Shown here: positions 1 through 6,034 of the stretch, in pieces | Layout of the letters: the number at the start of each line of letters is the position of its first letter | Position numbering within the stretch: the first letter of the stretch is position 1 | From: an uncultured Sutterella sp. | GTDB lineage: Bacteria; Pseudomonadota; Gammaproteobacteria; Burkholderiales; Burkholderiaceae_F | Assembly: GCA_905213905.1 (NCBI GenBank) | Contig: CAJMKD010000063.1 | Location: forward strand, 1 to 7,355 | Reading direction: 5' to 3' | Length of the DNA stretch: 7,355 bases | Notes under the pieces: generated by a model | Database searches by the model: none | Told to the model about the DNA's origin: nothing | The model's input: only the letters and a program-made list of their open reading frames with translations | Position numbers and translations under genes: made by a program

Positions 1-836
1 TTTTCGTCGCGGTGCTTGCGCGCGCGCAGCCGCGCAACCGCTGCGGCGTTCTGCGCGTCGCAGACCAAATGAAAGCCGCCGATTCCCTTCATCGCGACGA
101 TCTGGCCGCGTTTGATCGCTTCGAGCGTGAGCGCAATCGGATCGCCTTCAATCGGCGTGCCGTCCGCGGCTGTGAAAGCGAGCTTCGGCCCGCAGACGGG
201 ACAGGCATTGGGCTGCGCGTGAAAGCGCCGGTCAAGCGGATCCTCATATTCGCGCAGGCAGTCCGGGCACATAGGGAAGCTTGCCATCGAGGTCTGCGGC
301 CGGTCATAAGGCAGGGCGCGTGTGATGGTGAAGCGCGGCCCGCAGTGGGTGCAGTTCGTGAAGGCGTAGCGCCAGCGCCGGCCTTTGGGATCGAACATGT
401 CTTTAAAGCACGCTTCGCAGGTGGCCGCATCCGCAGTGATGGCGGTCGTGACGCGCCCGCCCGAGCGCGAAGGCGTAATCGCAAAGCCCTCAAGCCCTTC
501 AAAGGGCGCGGGCGCCGCGTCGATCGAATCGATGCGCGCAAGGGGCGGCTTCTCTTCAAGGAGCTGCGCGGGGAAGCGCTCGAGGGCTTCCTTCGCGCCT
601 TCGAGGTGCACGCCGACCCCTGCTTCGTCGTTGAAGACGTAGCCCGAGAGACCGAGTTCGAGCGCAATTCGGTAGACGGTCGGCCGAAAGCCCACGCCCT
701 GGACAAGTCCGGTGACGCGCACGAGGCGCGCTTCCCTTTTGGCTGCGGCGGGTTCACGCTCGGCGCTTTTCTCGGTTGCCTTGCGTTCAGCATCCCCTCG
801 AGCGTTTTCTCGATTGTTCTCGTCTGCTGCCTTCAT
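1..836 (-). CDS. hypF: HypF, carbamoyltransferase for hydrogenase cyanide-ligand synthesis (N-terminal part, cut by window edge)
   Basis: The minus-strand frame from ATG 836 gives 278 codons and runs off the left edge. HypF converts carbamoyl phosphate to carbamoyl-adenylate and passes the carbamoyl group to the HypE C-terminal Cys, which is dehydrated to the CN ligand source. Seen in order: a charged N-terminal stretch (residues 1-35); an acylphosphatase domain with VTGLVQGVGFRP (41-52, catalytic Arg51) and YVFND (66-70, Asn69); two zinc-finger pairs, C140-x2-C143 with C162-x2-C165 and C190-x2-C193 with C212-x2-C215; then the start of the YrdC-like domain (MKGIGGFHLVCDA, 249-261). Full-length HypF is about 750 residues, so the rest of the YrdC-like domain and the Kae1-like domain are missing. 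An AGGA precedes the ATG by 10 nt. The frame stays open upstream to hypB but has no ATG, GTG or TTG there. It follows hypB after 148 nt and is probably in the same operon. Confidence 0.97.
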   Translation of the reverse strand, partial: MKAADENNRENARGDAERKATEKSAEREPAAAKREARLVRVTGLVQGVGFRPTVYRIALELGLSGYVFNDEAGVGVHLEGAKEALERFPAQLLEEKPPLARIDSIDAAPAPFEGLEGFAITPSRSGGRVTTAITADAATCEACFKDMFDPKGRRWRYAFTNCTHCGPRFTITRALPYDRPQTSMASFPMCPDCLREYEDPLDRRFHAQPNACPVCGPKLAFTAADGTPIEGDPIALTLEAIKRGQIVAMKGIGGFHLVCDAQNAAAVARLRARKHRDE

Positions 837-870
837 GCTGATCTTTTCCTTCTGAAGTCCGGGAACAAAG

Positions 871-925
871 CCGGCCGGCGCTTCTTTCGCGTCGGCCGGT
901 CGTTCGGGCGGCCGACGCCGCCCGA
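871..925 (-). promoter_or_regulatory. Attenuator-like tandem hairpins in the hypB-hypF spacer
   Basis: Read on the minus strand, a perfect 9-bp stem (arms 917-925 and 904-912, 4-nt loop) is followed 4 nt later by an 11-bp stem with one mismatch (arms 889-899 and 871-881, 7-nt loop) and then CTTTGTT. A perfect 10-bp alternative stem (909-918 with 889-898) would break both. This is the pattern of a terminator with an antiterminator alternative, but the U-run is weak and GC-rich DNA folds easily. It may instead be an mRNA processing or stability element. Function is inferred; the inverted repeats are seen directly. Confidence 0.45.
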
Positions 926-984
926 TGCCGTCCGCTGGTGGTTCTTGCGCAATGCGGCTCTTTCGCTGTTCTGAAAGCCCTGCT

Positions 985-1851
985 TTAGATGCCTGCGAGC
1001 ACGCGCTCGGCTTCGAGCCACTTGAGCCACGTATCGAGGCCTTCGCCCGTCGTCGCGCTCAGACGAATGATTTTGATGCGCGGATTGACGCGGCGCGCAT
1101 AGGCTTCGCACTTCTCGACGTCAAAGCGGAGATAAGGAAGCAGATCCACCTTCGTGAGAATCATGAGGTCGGACGCGCGGAACATGTCCGGATACTTGAT
1201 CGGCTTATCTTCGCCTTCCGTCACGGAAAGGAGCGCCACCTTGTGCGCTTCGCCGAGGTCGAATTCGGCCGGGCAGACGAGGTTTCCGACGTTTTCGATG
1301 AAGAGGATCGAGTCGTTTTCGGGATTGAGCACCTCAACGGCGCGCTCGACCATCGAGGCGGCGAGGTGGCAGCCCTTTCCCGTATTGATCTGCACGGCGC
1401 GCGCGCCCGGCGAGCGGATGCGGTCTGCGTCGTTCGTCGTTTCCTGGTCGCCTTCAATCACGGCGGGCTTCGGGCCGTCTTTCTCTAAAAGCGCGCGCAG
1501 CGTTGCGGCGAGAAGCTCCGTCTTCCCAGCGCCCGGGCTCGAGACGAGATTGAGGGCGAGGATCTTTCGTGCGGCAAAGAGCGCGCGGTTCTTCGCGGCA
1601 ACGGCGTTGTTGCGGCCGAGAATGTCCTCTTCGATCGCGACGGCGCGCCCTGCGGGCGTGTCGGCCGCATGCGCATGCTCGGGATGCGCATGATCGTGAT
1701 GATCGTGCGCGTGTTCGTGCGCATGCTCATGCTCATGATCGTGGTGGTGATGATGGTGATCGTCGCCGTGCGAGTGCACGGTGATGGTCCCGTTCTCATC
1801 GACATGCATGTGAACGGCGTTCGGGTCGCCGCAGCCGCAGGTGGTGCACAT
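985..1851 (-). CDS. hypB: HypB, GTPase and nickel-binding hydrogenase maturation protein
   Basis: This 288-residue protein is the GTPase that, with HypA, delivers nickel to the hydrogenase large-subunit precursor in the cytoplasm. The N-terminus MCTTCGC carries the CxxCGC high-affinity metal motif (Cys2, Cys5, Cys7). Residues 14-61 hold 22 His, including six in a row (32-37), resembling the nickel-storage stretch of rhizobial HypB. The G domain has a Walker A loop SSPGAGKT (104-111), GDQETTNDADRI (134-145), GKGCHL with Cys161 and His162, ENVGNLVCP with Cys193 (these three form the G-domain metal site in the family), EGEDKP (212-217) and TKVDLLPY (233-240) for guanine specificity. The C-terminus has the typical LSATTGEGLDTWLKWL. 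Start ATG 1851 has GGAGG 8 nt upstream. It normally directly follows hypA; here a LysR gene and a hydrolase gene lie between. A possible own promoter lies at about 1897-1938. Confidence 0.98.
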   Translation of the reverse strand: MCTTCGCGDPNAVHMHVDENGTITVHSHGDDHHHHHHDHEHEHAHEHAHDHHDHAHPEHAHAADTPAGRAVAIEEDILGRNNAVAAKNRALFAARKILALNLVSSPGAGKTELLAATLRALLEKDGPKPAVIEGDQETTNDADRIRSPGARAVQINTGKGCHLAASMVERAVEVLNPENDSILFIENVGNLVCPAEFDLGEAHKVALLSVTEGEDKPIKYPDMFRASDLMILTKVDLLPYLRFDVEKCEAYARRVNPRIKIIRLSATTGEGLDTWLKWLEAERVLAGI

Positions 1852-1896
1852 GAATGAATCCTCCGATGCCTTAATTAGATGCTTTCTGCATGGTCG

Positions 1897-1938
1897 AGTT
1901 TAGACCGATTGTCTTCGGCTCAAATTGGCCGAAAGACG
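1897..1938 (-). promoter_or_regulatory. Candidate hypB promoter with an element shared with the hupJ control region
   Basis: The + strand 17-mer AAATTGGCCGAAAGACG at 1922-1938 matches 16 of 17 bases of 6928-6944 upstream of hupJ. On the minus strand a -10-like TAAACT (1902-1897, 4 of 6 consensus) lies 19 nt after it, and a TTTGAG at the element's downstream edge would be a poor -35. This would start hypB mRNA about 40 nt before the ATG. The element also forms one arm of an imperfect inverted repeat (GTCTTCGGC 1911-1919 with GCCGAAAGAC 1928-1937, one bulged A). No U-run follows on either strand, so a terminator for the preceding hydrolase gene is less likely. The promoter call is inference. 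Confidence 0.35.
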
Positions 1939-1972
1939 TATTGACCTCGAGGCAGAAGGAGAAGGCGGTCTG

Positions 1973-2971
1973 TCATGCCGTTCTGCGGCGGGCCTCGGCC
2001 CCTTTGATCAGCTGCTCGAGCCGTTCGAGGTATTCGGCGCGGTTCACGAGCGGGTGCGCGTCCTGCGGCGTCAGGTGCGTGATGGCGTCAATGCGTTCGG
2101 TGAGGCCTGTTGTGAAGGGATGCGCCGTCATGTCGACCTCAATGCCGAGCGCCGGATCGGCGAGCCGCTTCATGCTGGCGATGTAGGCGTCGAGCTGTTT
2201 GGGGCCTTCAATGGCGTTGAGCCCCTGGCCGCCGATGGTGACGGCTGTGTGGCGCTTGGCGCCCCGATGCGCTTGGTAGCAGTATGAAGCCGTTCCCCAT
2301 GTGTGTCCGGGCGTTTCAAGGAGGGTGAAGACGTTGTCGCCGAGCGCAAAGCGGTCGCCATCCTTGGCGACGATGTCGACGTGCTCATCCATGATCCAGG
2401 GCTTGGCACGCTGCTTGGAGGCGCGGGCGCTTTCGCGCGCTTCGGTCCAGCCGGTCTCGCTCATGACGAACTGAGCATTCTTGAGCGCGGGACGCAGTCT
2501 GTAGTAGCCGCCCACATGATCAAAATGGCCGTGCGTCATGAAGACGTATCGGATTTCATCGAGCGGCACGCCGATGGTGCGAAGATTCTCAAAGAGCCGA
2601 TCCACGAACGGTTCGTGAAGCGTGTCGATGAGCGCCCAGCCGGCCGTCGTTTTTACTGCGTAGGCGGAGACCCAGCGGATGCCGACATTCCAGACGTTGT
2701 CGAAAACGCGATAGGGGTCGATCGACTGAATGGCGGGATCGTTGAGCCAGCGATCCAGCTCGGGCGGCATCCGGCGCGTGTCGGCAAATTGGGCGAATGC
2801 TTGGGAAACGTCGGCGGACTGCCAGCTCGCGATGTCGGACGGAAAGGCGCTGCCGTGCGTTCCTTCCGCGCAAAAGGCTTTCGTCGCAGTCAGAACGGAC
2901 GCCATGGGGAGCGCGCCAGCGGCGAGCAGAATGCGCCGTCGTGAAAGCGCTTTCAAAATCGCTTGAGTCAT
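1973..2971 (-). CDS. Exported metallo-beta-lactamase-fold hydrolase, class B3-like; substrate unknown
   Basis: The product is 332 residues from ATG 2971, which has AGGAGA 7 nt upstream; an in-frame TTG at 2974 is a less likely start. The N-terminus has LSRRRIL followed by a hydrophobic stretch (about residues 14-33), resembling a twin-arginine (Tat) signal with cleavage near residue 33-36, so the enzyme is probably periplasmic. The fold is identified by THGHFDH (His147, His149, Asp151, His152), PGHTWGTASY (His223) and TAHPFT (His284). These are the six ligands expected for a two-zinc site in the B3 pattern, including the AHP-type final histidine. The segment before the site (FDNVWNVGIRWVSAYAVKTT, 90-109) and the GHTxG motif also resemble B3 enzymes. 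Beta-lactamase activity cannot be assumed; the fold also covers lactonases, thioesterases and others. It is divergent from the LysR gene, its likely regulator, and lies between hypA and hypB, which is not usual for hyp loci. Confidence 0.9.
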   Translation of the reverse strand: MTQAILKALSRRRILLAAGALPMASVLTATKAFCAEGTHGSAFPSDIASWQSADVSQAFAQFADTRRMPPELDRWLNDPAIQSIDPYRVFDNVWNVGIRWVSAYAVKTTAGWALIDTLHEPFVDRLFENLRTIGVPLDEIRYVFMTHGHFDHVGGYYRLRPALKNAQFVMSETGWTEARESARASKQRAKPWIMDEHVDIVAKDGDRFALGDNVFTLLETPGHTWGTASYCYQAHRGAKRHTAVTIGGQGLNAIEGPKQLDAYIASMKRLADPALGIEVDMTAHPFTTGLTERIDAITHLTPQDAHPLVNRAEYLERLEQLIKGAEARRRTA

Positions 2972-3215
2972 CAATCTCTCTCCTGCAGTTTTATCGAATG
3001 CTTGCCCGCCATCGCAGCCTCTGAAGCGCTTCGACCGTGTAATCTTTTGCCGAGCGGGCGGCGCAGCCGCTTGCGCAGACTGCGGCAGGCTGCAGCGAAA
3101 AGAGTTTAGGGAAGGCCTAAAATTTCATAAACAGAAAGAGTGTCAATAGATAATTGACGAGATGGAAATAAATGCATGCGCTTGCCGCATGCATTGGCTT
3201 TGGAGGCAACGCTTC
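2972..3215. promoter_or_regulatory. Divergent control region between the hydrolase and LysR genes
   Basis: This 244-nt region must hold the start signals of both genes and probably the LysR operator. Seen: a dyad GTCAAT-N5-ATTGAC (3142-3158), whose left arm is part of a perfect minus-strand TTGACA (3146-3141), a possible -35 for the hydrolase gene, although no good -10 lies at the right distance (ATTTTA after 17 nt is poor). On the + strand TAGATA (3147-3152) inside the dyad could be a -10 for the LysR gene. The dyad has the size of LysR-type boxes, but a strict T-N11-A spacing is not met. A stronger inverted repeat at 3171-3195 is listed separately. Confidence 0.5.
3171..3195 (+). promoter_or_regulatory. 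Perfect inverted repeat just upstream of the LysR gene's ribosome binding site
   Basis: The arms AATGCATGCG (3171-3180) and CGCATGCATT (3186-3195) are perfectly complementary over 10 bp with a 5-nt loop CTTGC. The repeat ends 6 nt before GGAGG (3202-3206), which serves GTG 3216. It could be an autoregulatory operator on DNA or an RNA hairpin in the leader that affects access to the ribosome binding site. No U-run follows, so it is not a normal intrinsic terminator. Confidence 0.6.
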
Positions 3216-4106
3216 GTGGATCGGCTTGATGCGTTGGAAGTTTTTCTTCAAGTAGCAGCGACAGGGAGCTTCGCTGCGGCGGCGGACCGCCTCCGTGTGG
3301 ATCCTGCGACGGTGACGAAGCGTGTTGCGTATCTCGAAGCGCTGCTCGAACGGCGGCTTTTTCAGCGTTCGACGCGGCGCGTGACGCTCACCGCTGAAGG
3401 CGAGGCGCTGCTTTCGCAGGCGGCCGATCTGCAGGACCGCGCGCAGGCGTTTTTCGCCAAAGAAGGCCGGGCAGCGATATCGGGCGTCGTTCGCATTCGC
3501 TGCAGTCATTCGCTTGCGTCTTTTGGCCTCGCGGCGCTTCTCGAGCGCTTTTCGCTCGAGCACCCGGCGGTTCAGGTTGAGCTGCAGGCGTCTGAAAAGC
3601 TGCGTCCAATCGTCGAAATCGGTGCGGATCTCGCGATTACGGTCGAGGCTTCTCCCGAGCCAGGCGCTGTGGCGCATCGCCTCGGCCCCTGCGGCAGCTT
3701 GTTTGTGGCCTCGAAAGCGTATTGGGGCAACCGATCGCTTCCAGTGCGTGCGACGGACTGGCCGCAATTGCGGCTCCTGCCGCTCGCACACGAAAAAGCA
3801 TGGCAGGCGGACGGCCTTGAAGTTGAAATTACGCAGAAAAATGCGCCGGTGCGCTACGGCAATGCCTGGCTTGCTTATCAAGCCGCTTTGCGAGGAACAG
3901 GCGTGGCTCGGCTCCCGGCTGTTGTCATGCGCTCGGATTTGGCAGCAGGGAGACTCGTGGCGCTTCTCCCTGAAGCAGCGTCAGCGCTTTCGGTTTGGGC
4001 GGTGATGCCAAGCCGCCGCTGGGTGAAGCCTGCGGTTCGAGCGCTCTTGGGGGTGCTTCAGGCGCATTACGCGCATTACGATATGTCGATGGCAGAGCCA
4101 TCATAG
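3216..4106 (+). CDS. LysR-family transcriptional regulator (CrgA-like subgroup)
   Basis: A 296-residue regulator results if GTG 3216 is the start. That start has GGAGG 9 nt upstream and places VDRLDALEVFLQVAATGSF at the N-terminus, as is typical for this family. An in-frame ATG at 3162 would add 18 residues (Cys- and Trp-containing, unlike the family) translated through a perfect inverted repeat and lacks a good ribosome binding site. The winged helix-turn-helix spans about residues 4-62 (SFAAAADRL, then recognition helix DPATVTKRVAYLE, then the wing FQRSTRRVTLTAEG). The rest is a periplasmic-binding-protein-like effector domain, with VRIRCSHSLASFG at its start, DLAITVE and an RLGPCGSLFVASKAYW segment like CrgA-group members. 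The effector is unknown. It is divergent from the hydrolase gene and convergent with hypA. It most likely controls the hydrolase gene and possibly itself; any effect on the hydrogenase genes is speculation. Confidence 0.93.
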   Translation: MDRLDALEVFLQVAATGSFAAAADRLRVDPATVTKRVAYLEALLERRLFQRSTRRVTLTAEGEALLSQAADLQDRAQAFFAKEGRAAISGVVRIRCSHSLASFGLAALLERFSLEHPAVQVELQASEKLRPIVEIGADLAITVEASPEPGAVAHRLGPCGSLFVASKAYWGNRSLPVRATDWPQLRLLPLAHEKAWQADGLEVEITQKNAPVRYGNAWLAYQAALRGTGVARLPAVVMRSDLAAGRLVALLPEAASALSVWAVMPSRRWVKPAVRALLGVLQAHYAHYDMSMAEPS

Positions 4107-4129
4107 GCTTCGCAGGCGGCCACGGAGCC

Positions 4130-4155
4130 CGGCTGCCAGCAATGGCGGGCAGCCG
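4130..4155. terminator. Hairpin between the convergent LysR and hypA genes, possible two-way terminator
   Basis: CGGCTGCC (4130-4137) and GGCAGCCG (4148-4155) form a perfect 8-bp stem, with two more G-C pairs possible inside the loop. It lies in the 108-nt gap between the two stop codons. Neither strand has a U-run after the stem, so a factor-independent terminator is not proven; position is the main argument. Confidence 0.4.
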
Positions 4156-4214
4156 TGATCGAGAGGAGGCGGTGCGGCGTTCGCGCAGAGCGGCGCGGTC
4201 GCTGCGGCAGGCAA

Positions 4215-4604
4215 TCACTGTGAGGCACTGCTTTCGGACGGATTGCCGCTTTCCTCTGGCGGCACATACTCAATAAGTTCGAGGACCCGCATCTCGGTGC
4301 CGCCCGTTGCCGCGAGCCGGTAGCCGCCGCAGAAGGGGCACGGATCCCCGTAGCGCGCGAGCGGCACCGTCTTCGCGCAGTCGAGGCACCAGGCTTCGCC
4401 TTTGGGCCGTTCGATTTCTAGCGTCGCTTCGGCGGCGGGGCCGCCCTTTCTCACGCTCACCCAGGCAAATTCCAGGCTCGGAATGTCGACGCCCGCGAGT
4501 TCGCCGATCGCAACGCGCACCTTCTTCACGCGGCCGACGTTGTTGGCGGCCGCGGTCCGCTCGACGATTTCGATGATGCCTTCGGCTATCGAGAGTTCAT
4601 GCAT
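4215..4604 (-). CDS. hypA: HypA, nickel metallochaperone for hydrogenase maturation
   Basis: The product is 129 residues and starts with MHELSIAEGII, where His2 and Glu3 are part of the nickel site in the family. The zinc-binding loop is seen as C73-LD-C76 and C89-PF-C92, spaced as in known HypA. The central ELAGVDIPSLEFAWVSV (35-51) is also typical. HypA works with HypB to load nickel into the large-subunit precursor in the cytoplasm. The family is usually about 113-120 residues; the extra length here is a Ser/Glu-rich tail (about 114-129, ending ESGNPSESSASQ). ATG 4604 has AAGGAA 8 nt upstream. It lies 95 nt after hupK on the same strand and probably shares its transcript. It is cut off from hypB by the LysR and hydrolase genes. 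Confidence 0.97.
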   Translation of the reverse strand: MHELSIAEGIIEIVERTAAANNVGRVKKVRVAIGELAGVDIPSLEFAWVSVRKGGPAAEATLEIERPKGEAWCLDCAKTVPLARYGDPCPFCGGYRLAATGGTEMRVLELIEYVPPEESGNPSESSASQ

Positions 4605-4699
4605 GAGATGCGTTCCTTCTTGAAAAATGCGCCGACGCCAGCGGCTTCGGTGCTTCGTTCGGTTGCTTCCAGCGGCTTATCAAGCTTAGCGTGGTGCCT
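4605..4699 (-). other. hupK-hypA spacer with a 10-bp direct repeat
   Basis: The 95-nt spacer holds two copies of CCAGCGGCTT (+ strand, 4638-4647 and 4669-4678), with TTCGGTGCTTC and TTCGGTTGCTTC between them. No terminator-like hairpin with a U-run is seen, so read-through from hupK into hypA is likely. Confidence 0.4.
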
Positions 4700-6034
4700 T
4701 CAGGGCGCGAGCCGCGCTGCCTCGCCCGTATAGGCGAATTCGAGCGGCACGCAGGGGTCGAGCCCAAAGAGCGCCTGACGCACGACCGATTCGATTTCGC
4801 GCTTTGACGTGGGAAGACTTTCTGCAAAACGGCTCCTCACAAGCGAAATCAGCATGCGCTGCCCAGCGCCATAAGGCGCGAACTGCCATTCGGTGGGCGA
4901 CGTGATGCGCAGCGTCGAGACGCTGCCATCGGAGTCAAGCCGCACCGCGTGCGCGAGAAGTCCGCGCGCCGTTTCGACGAGAGAGATGGCTTCTCGGTGT
5001 CGGCCTTCCGATTCGGCAAGGCTCCAGACAACAGAATTGAGGTACGCGCGCTTCGGATCGGCGCCTGCTGCTGCGCTGGCGTCTGCGGCGGACTTCGATA
5101 GCGCCAAAAGGCGTTTCGCATGCCGGAGCGCAACGGCAAGTTCCAAAAGGCGGCAGCCGAGGAGGGACGCGGGTGAAATGCCGCGCTCATCGATGAGCGC
5201 GCGCGCCGCGGGATGTGCGTCGCGCATTCTCGAGAGCGTTCCCGTGAGCCGGGGCGAGCCTTGCCAGAAGGGCGCGAGCTCGAAGCCGGACTCAAAGAGC
5301 ATGCGGTTCAAAAGCTCTTCGGCGAATGCAGGCGTTGTCTTGTCGCTTCTCACGGGAAGAAAAGGAATTTCAATTTCGCAGTCGCCGCGGGGCCGGTCGA
5401 GCTCCGCAGCAAAGAGGCGCGCTGCCGCTCGGAAGGGCGAAGCTTCGCGCGCCCACGCTTTGAGCGCGTCGAGCGTGTTGTGCTCAAGGTCGAATGCGTC
5501 AGGGCTCGTCCCGTAAATTTCCGTTTTTGCGATGTCGAGCGCTTCCTCGAGCAGCGCTTTCGCGCTTGCAAAGCCCGCACGAAGCCGCTCCCGGTCTTCG
5601 GGCGCAGCCGGCGCACACGGGTCGAGCAAGAGAATGGTTTCGGTGAGGCCCGTAAGGCGCACGCGAAGGCGGCCGATGCGCTTCCCGGCTTCACGCGTAT
5701 GAAAGATCCCGGAAATCTGGCCGGCTTCTGCGACGAAAACGCGGATTGTTTCAACAATGGCCTCAAGCACGACGGCGATTTCAGCGAGCCGCGCCGTTCT
5801 TTCAACGGGAGCGGGGCACCCGCAGGCAGCAGCGCGCGCCGTATCGAAGGCGACGAGCTGCGCAATCGGACAGAGGCCGAAAAGAAGCGTCACGAGACGG
5901 CGGGCTCTCGACCGGTTTTCGGGGGCGGCAAGAAGCTGCGCGGCCGCAGCCGTGCGCGTGTTGGAAAGCGCAAGCGCAAGGCGGCCCGTGGGCTTGGTGC
6001 CGACGCAGATGTGGATGGCGCCGGTCTCAATCAT
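4700..6034 (-). CDS. hupK: HupK/HoxV-type protein, large-subunit-like scaffold for [NiFe] cofactor assembly
   Basis: The product is 444 residues from ATG 6034, with AAGGAG 6 nt upstream; the open frame extends to 6301 but that part lies inside hupJ and is not needed. HupK/HoxV proteins resemble the [NiFe]-hydrogenase large subunit but lack its full active site, and are proposed to hold the Fe(CN)2CO unit during assembly in membrane-bound uptake systems. Seen: FGLCPIAQLVAFD (52-64), corresponding to the large-subunit RxCGxCPxAH region but keeping only Cys55 and having Gln59 in place of His; SPTEWQFAPYGAG in the C-terminal third; and FGLDPCVPLEF near the end (423-433), a remnant of the large-subunit DPCxxCxxH in which only Cys428 remains. 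Lost ligands argue against a real hydrogenase subunit. The start overlaps the hupJ stop by 8 nt (ATGATTGA), so translation is probably coupled. The hupK-hypA-hypB-hypF order supports the name. Confidence 0.87.
   Translation of the reverse strand: MIETGAIHICVGTKPTGRLALALSNTRTAAAAQLLAAPENRSRARRLVTLLFGLCPIAQLVAFDTARAAACGCPAPVERTARLAEIAVVLEAIVETIRVFVAEAGQISGIFHTREAGKRIGRLRVRLTGLTETILLLDPCAPAAPEDRERLRAGFASAKALLEEALDIAKTEIYGTSPDAFDLEHNTLDALKAWAREASPFRAAARLFAAELDRPRGDCEIEIPFLPVRSDKTTPAFAEELLNRMLFESGFELAPFWQGSPRLTGTLSRMRDAHPAARALIDERGISPASLLGCRLLELAVALRHAKRLLALSKSAADASAAAGADPKRAYLNSVVWSLAESEGRHREAISLVETARGLLAHAVRLDSDGSVSTLRITSPTEWQFAPYGAGQRMLISLVRSRFAESLPTSKREIESVVRQALFGLDPCVPLEFAYTGEAARLAP

Noticed and set aside
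12..974. A 320-codon open frame on the + strand
   Set aside because: It lies antisense to hypF, whose domains and motifs are clear; the translation has no family features and reflects GC-rich codon bias.
1669..1780. Short tandem repeats of GCATGCTCAT/GTGATGATG type
   Set aside because: They are explained by the His-rich codons (CAT/CAC alternating with GAT, GAG, GCG) of hypB.
3162..3215. ATG 3162 as start of the LysR gene
   Set aside because: The added 18 residues are unlike the family and run through a perfect inverted repeat, while GTG 3216 has GGAGG at proper distance.
4065..4080. Tandem GCGCATTAC x2
   Set aside because: It encodes AHYAHY near the end of the LysR protein; two short units without wider pattern.
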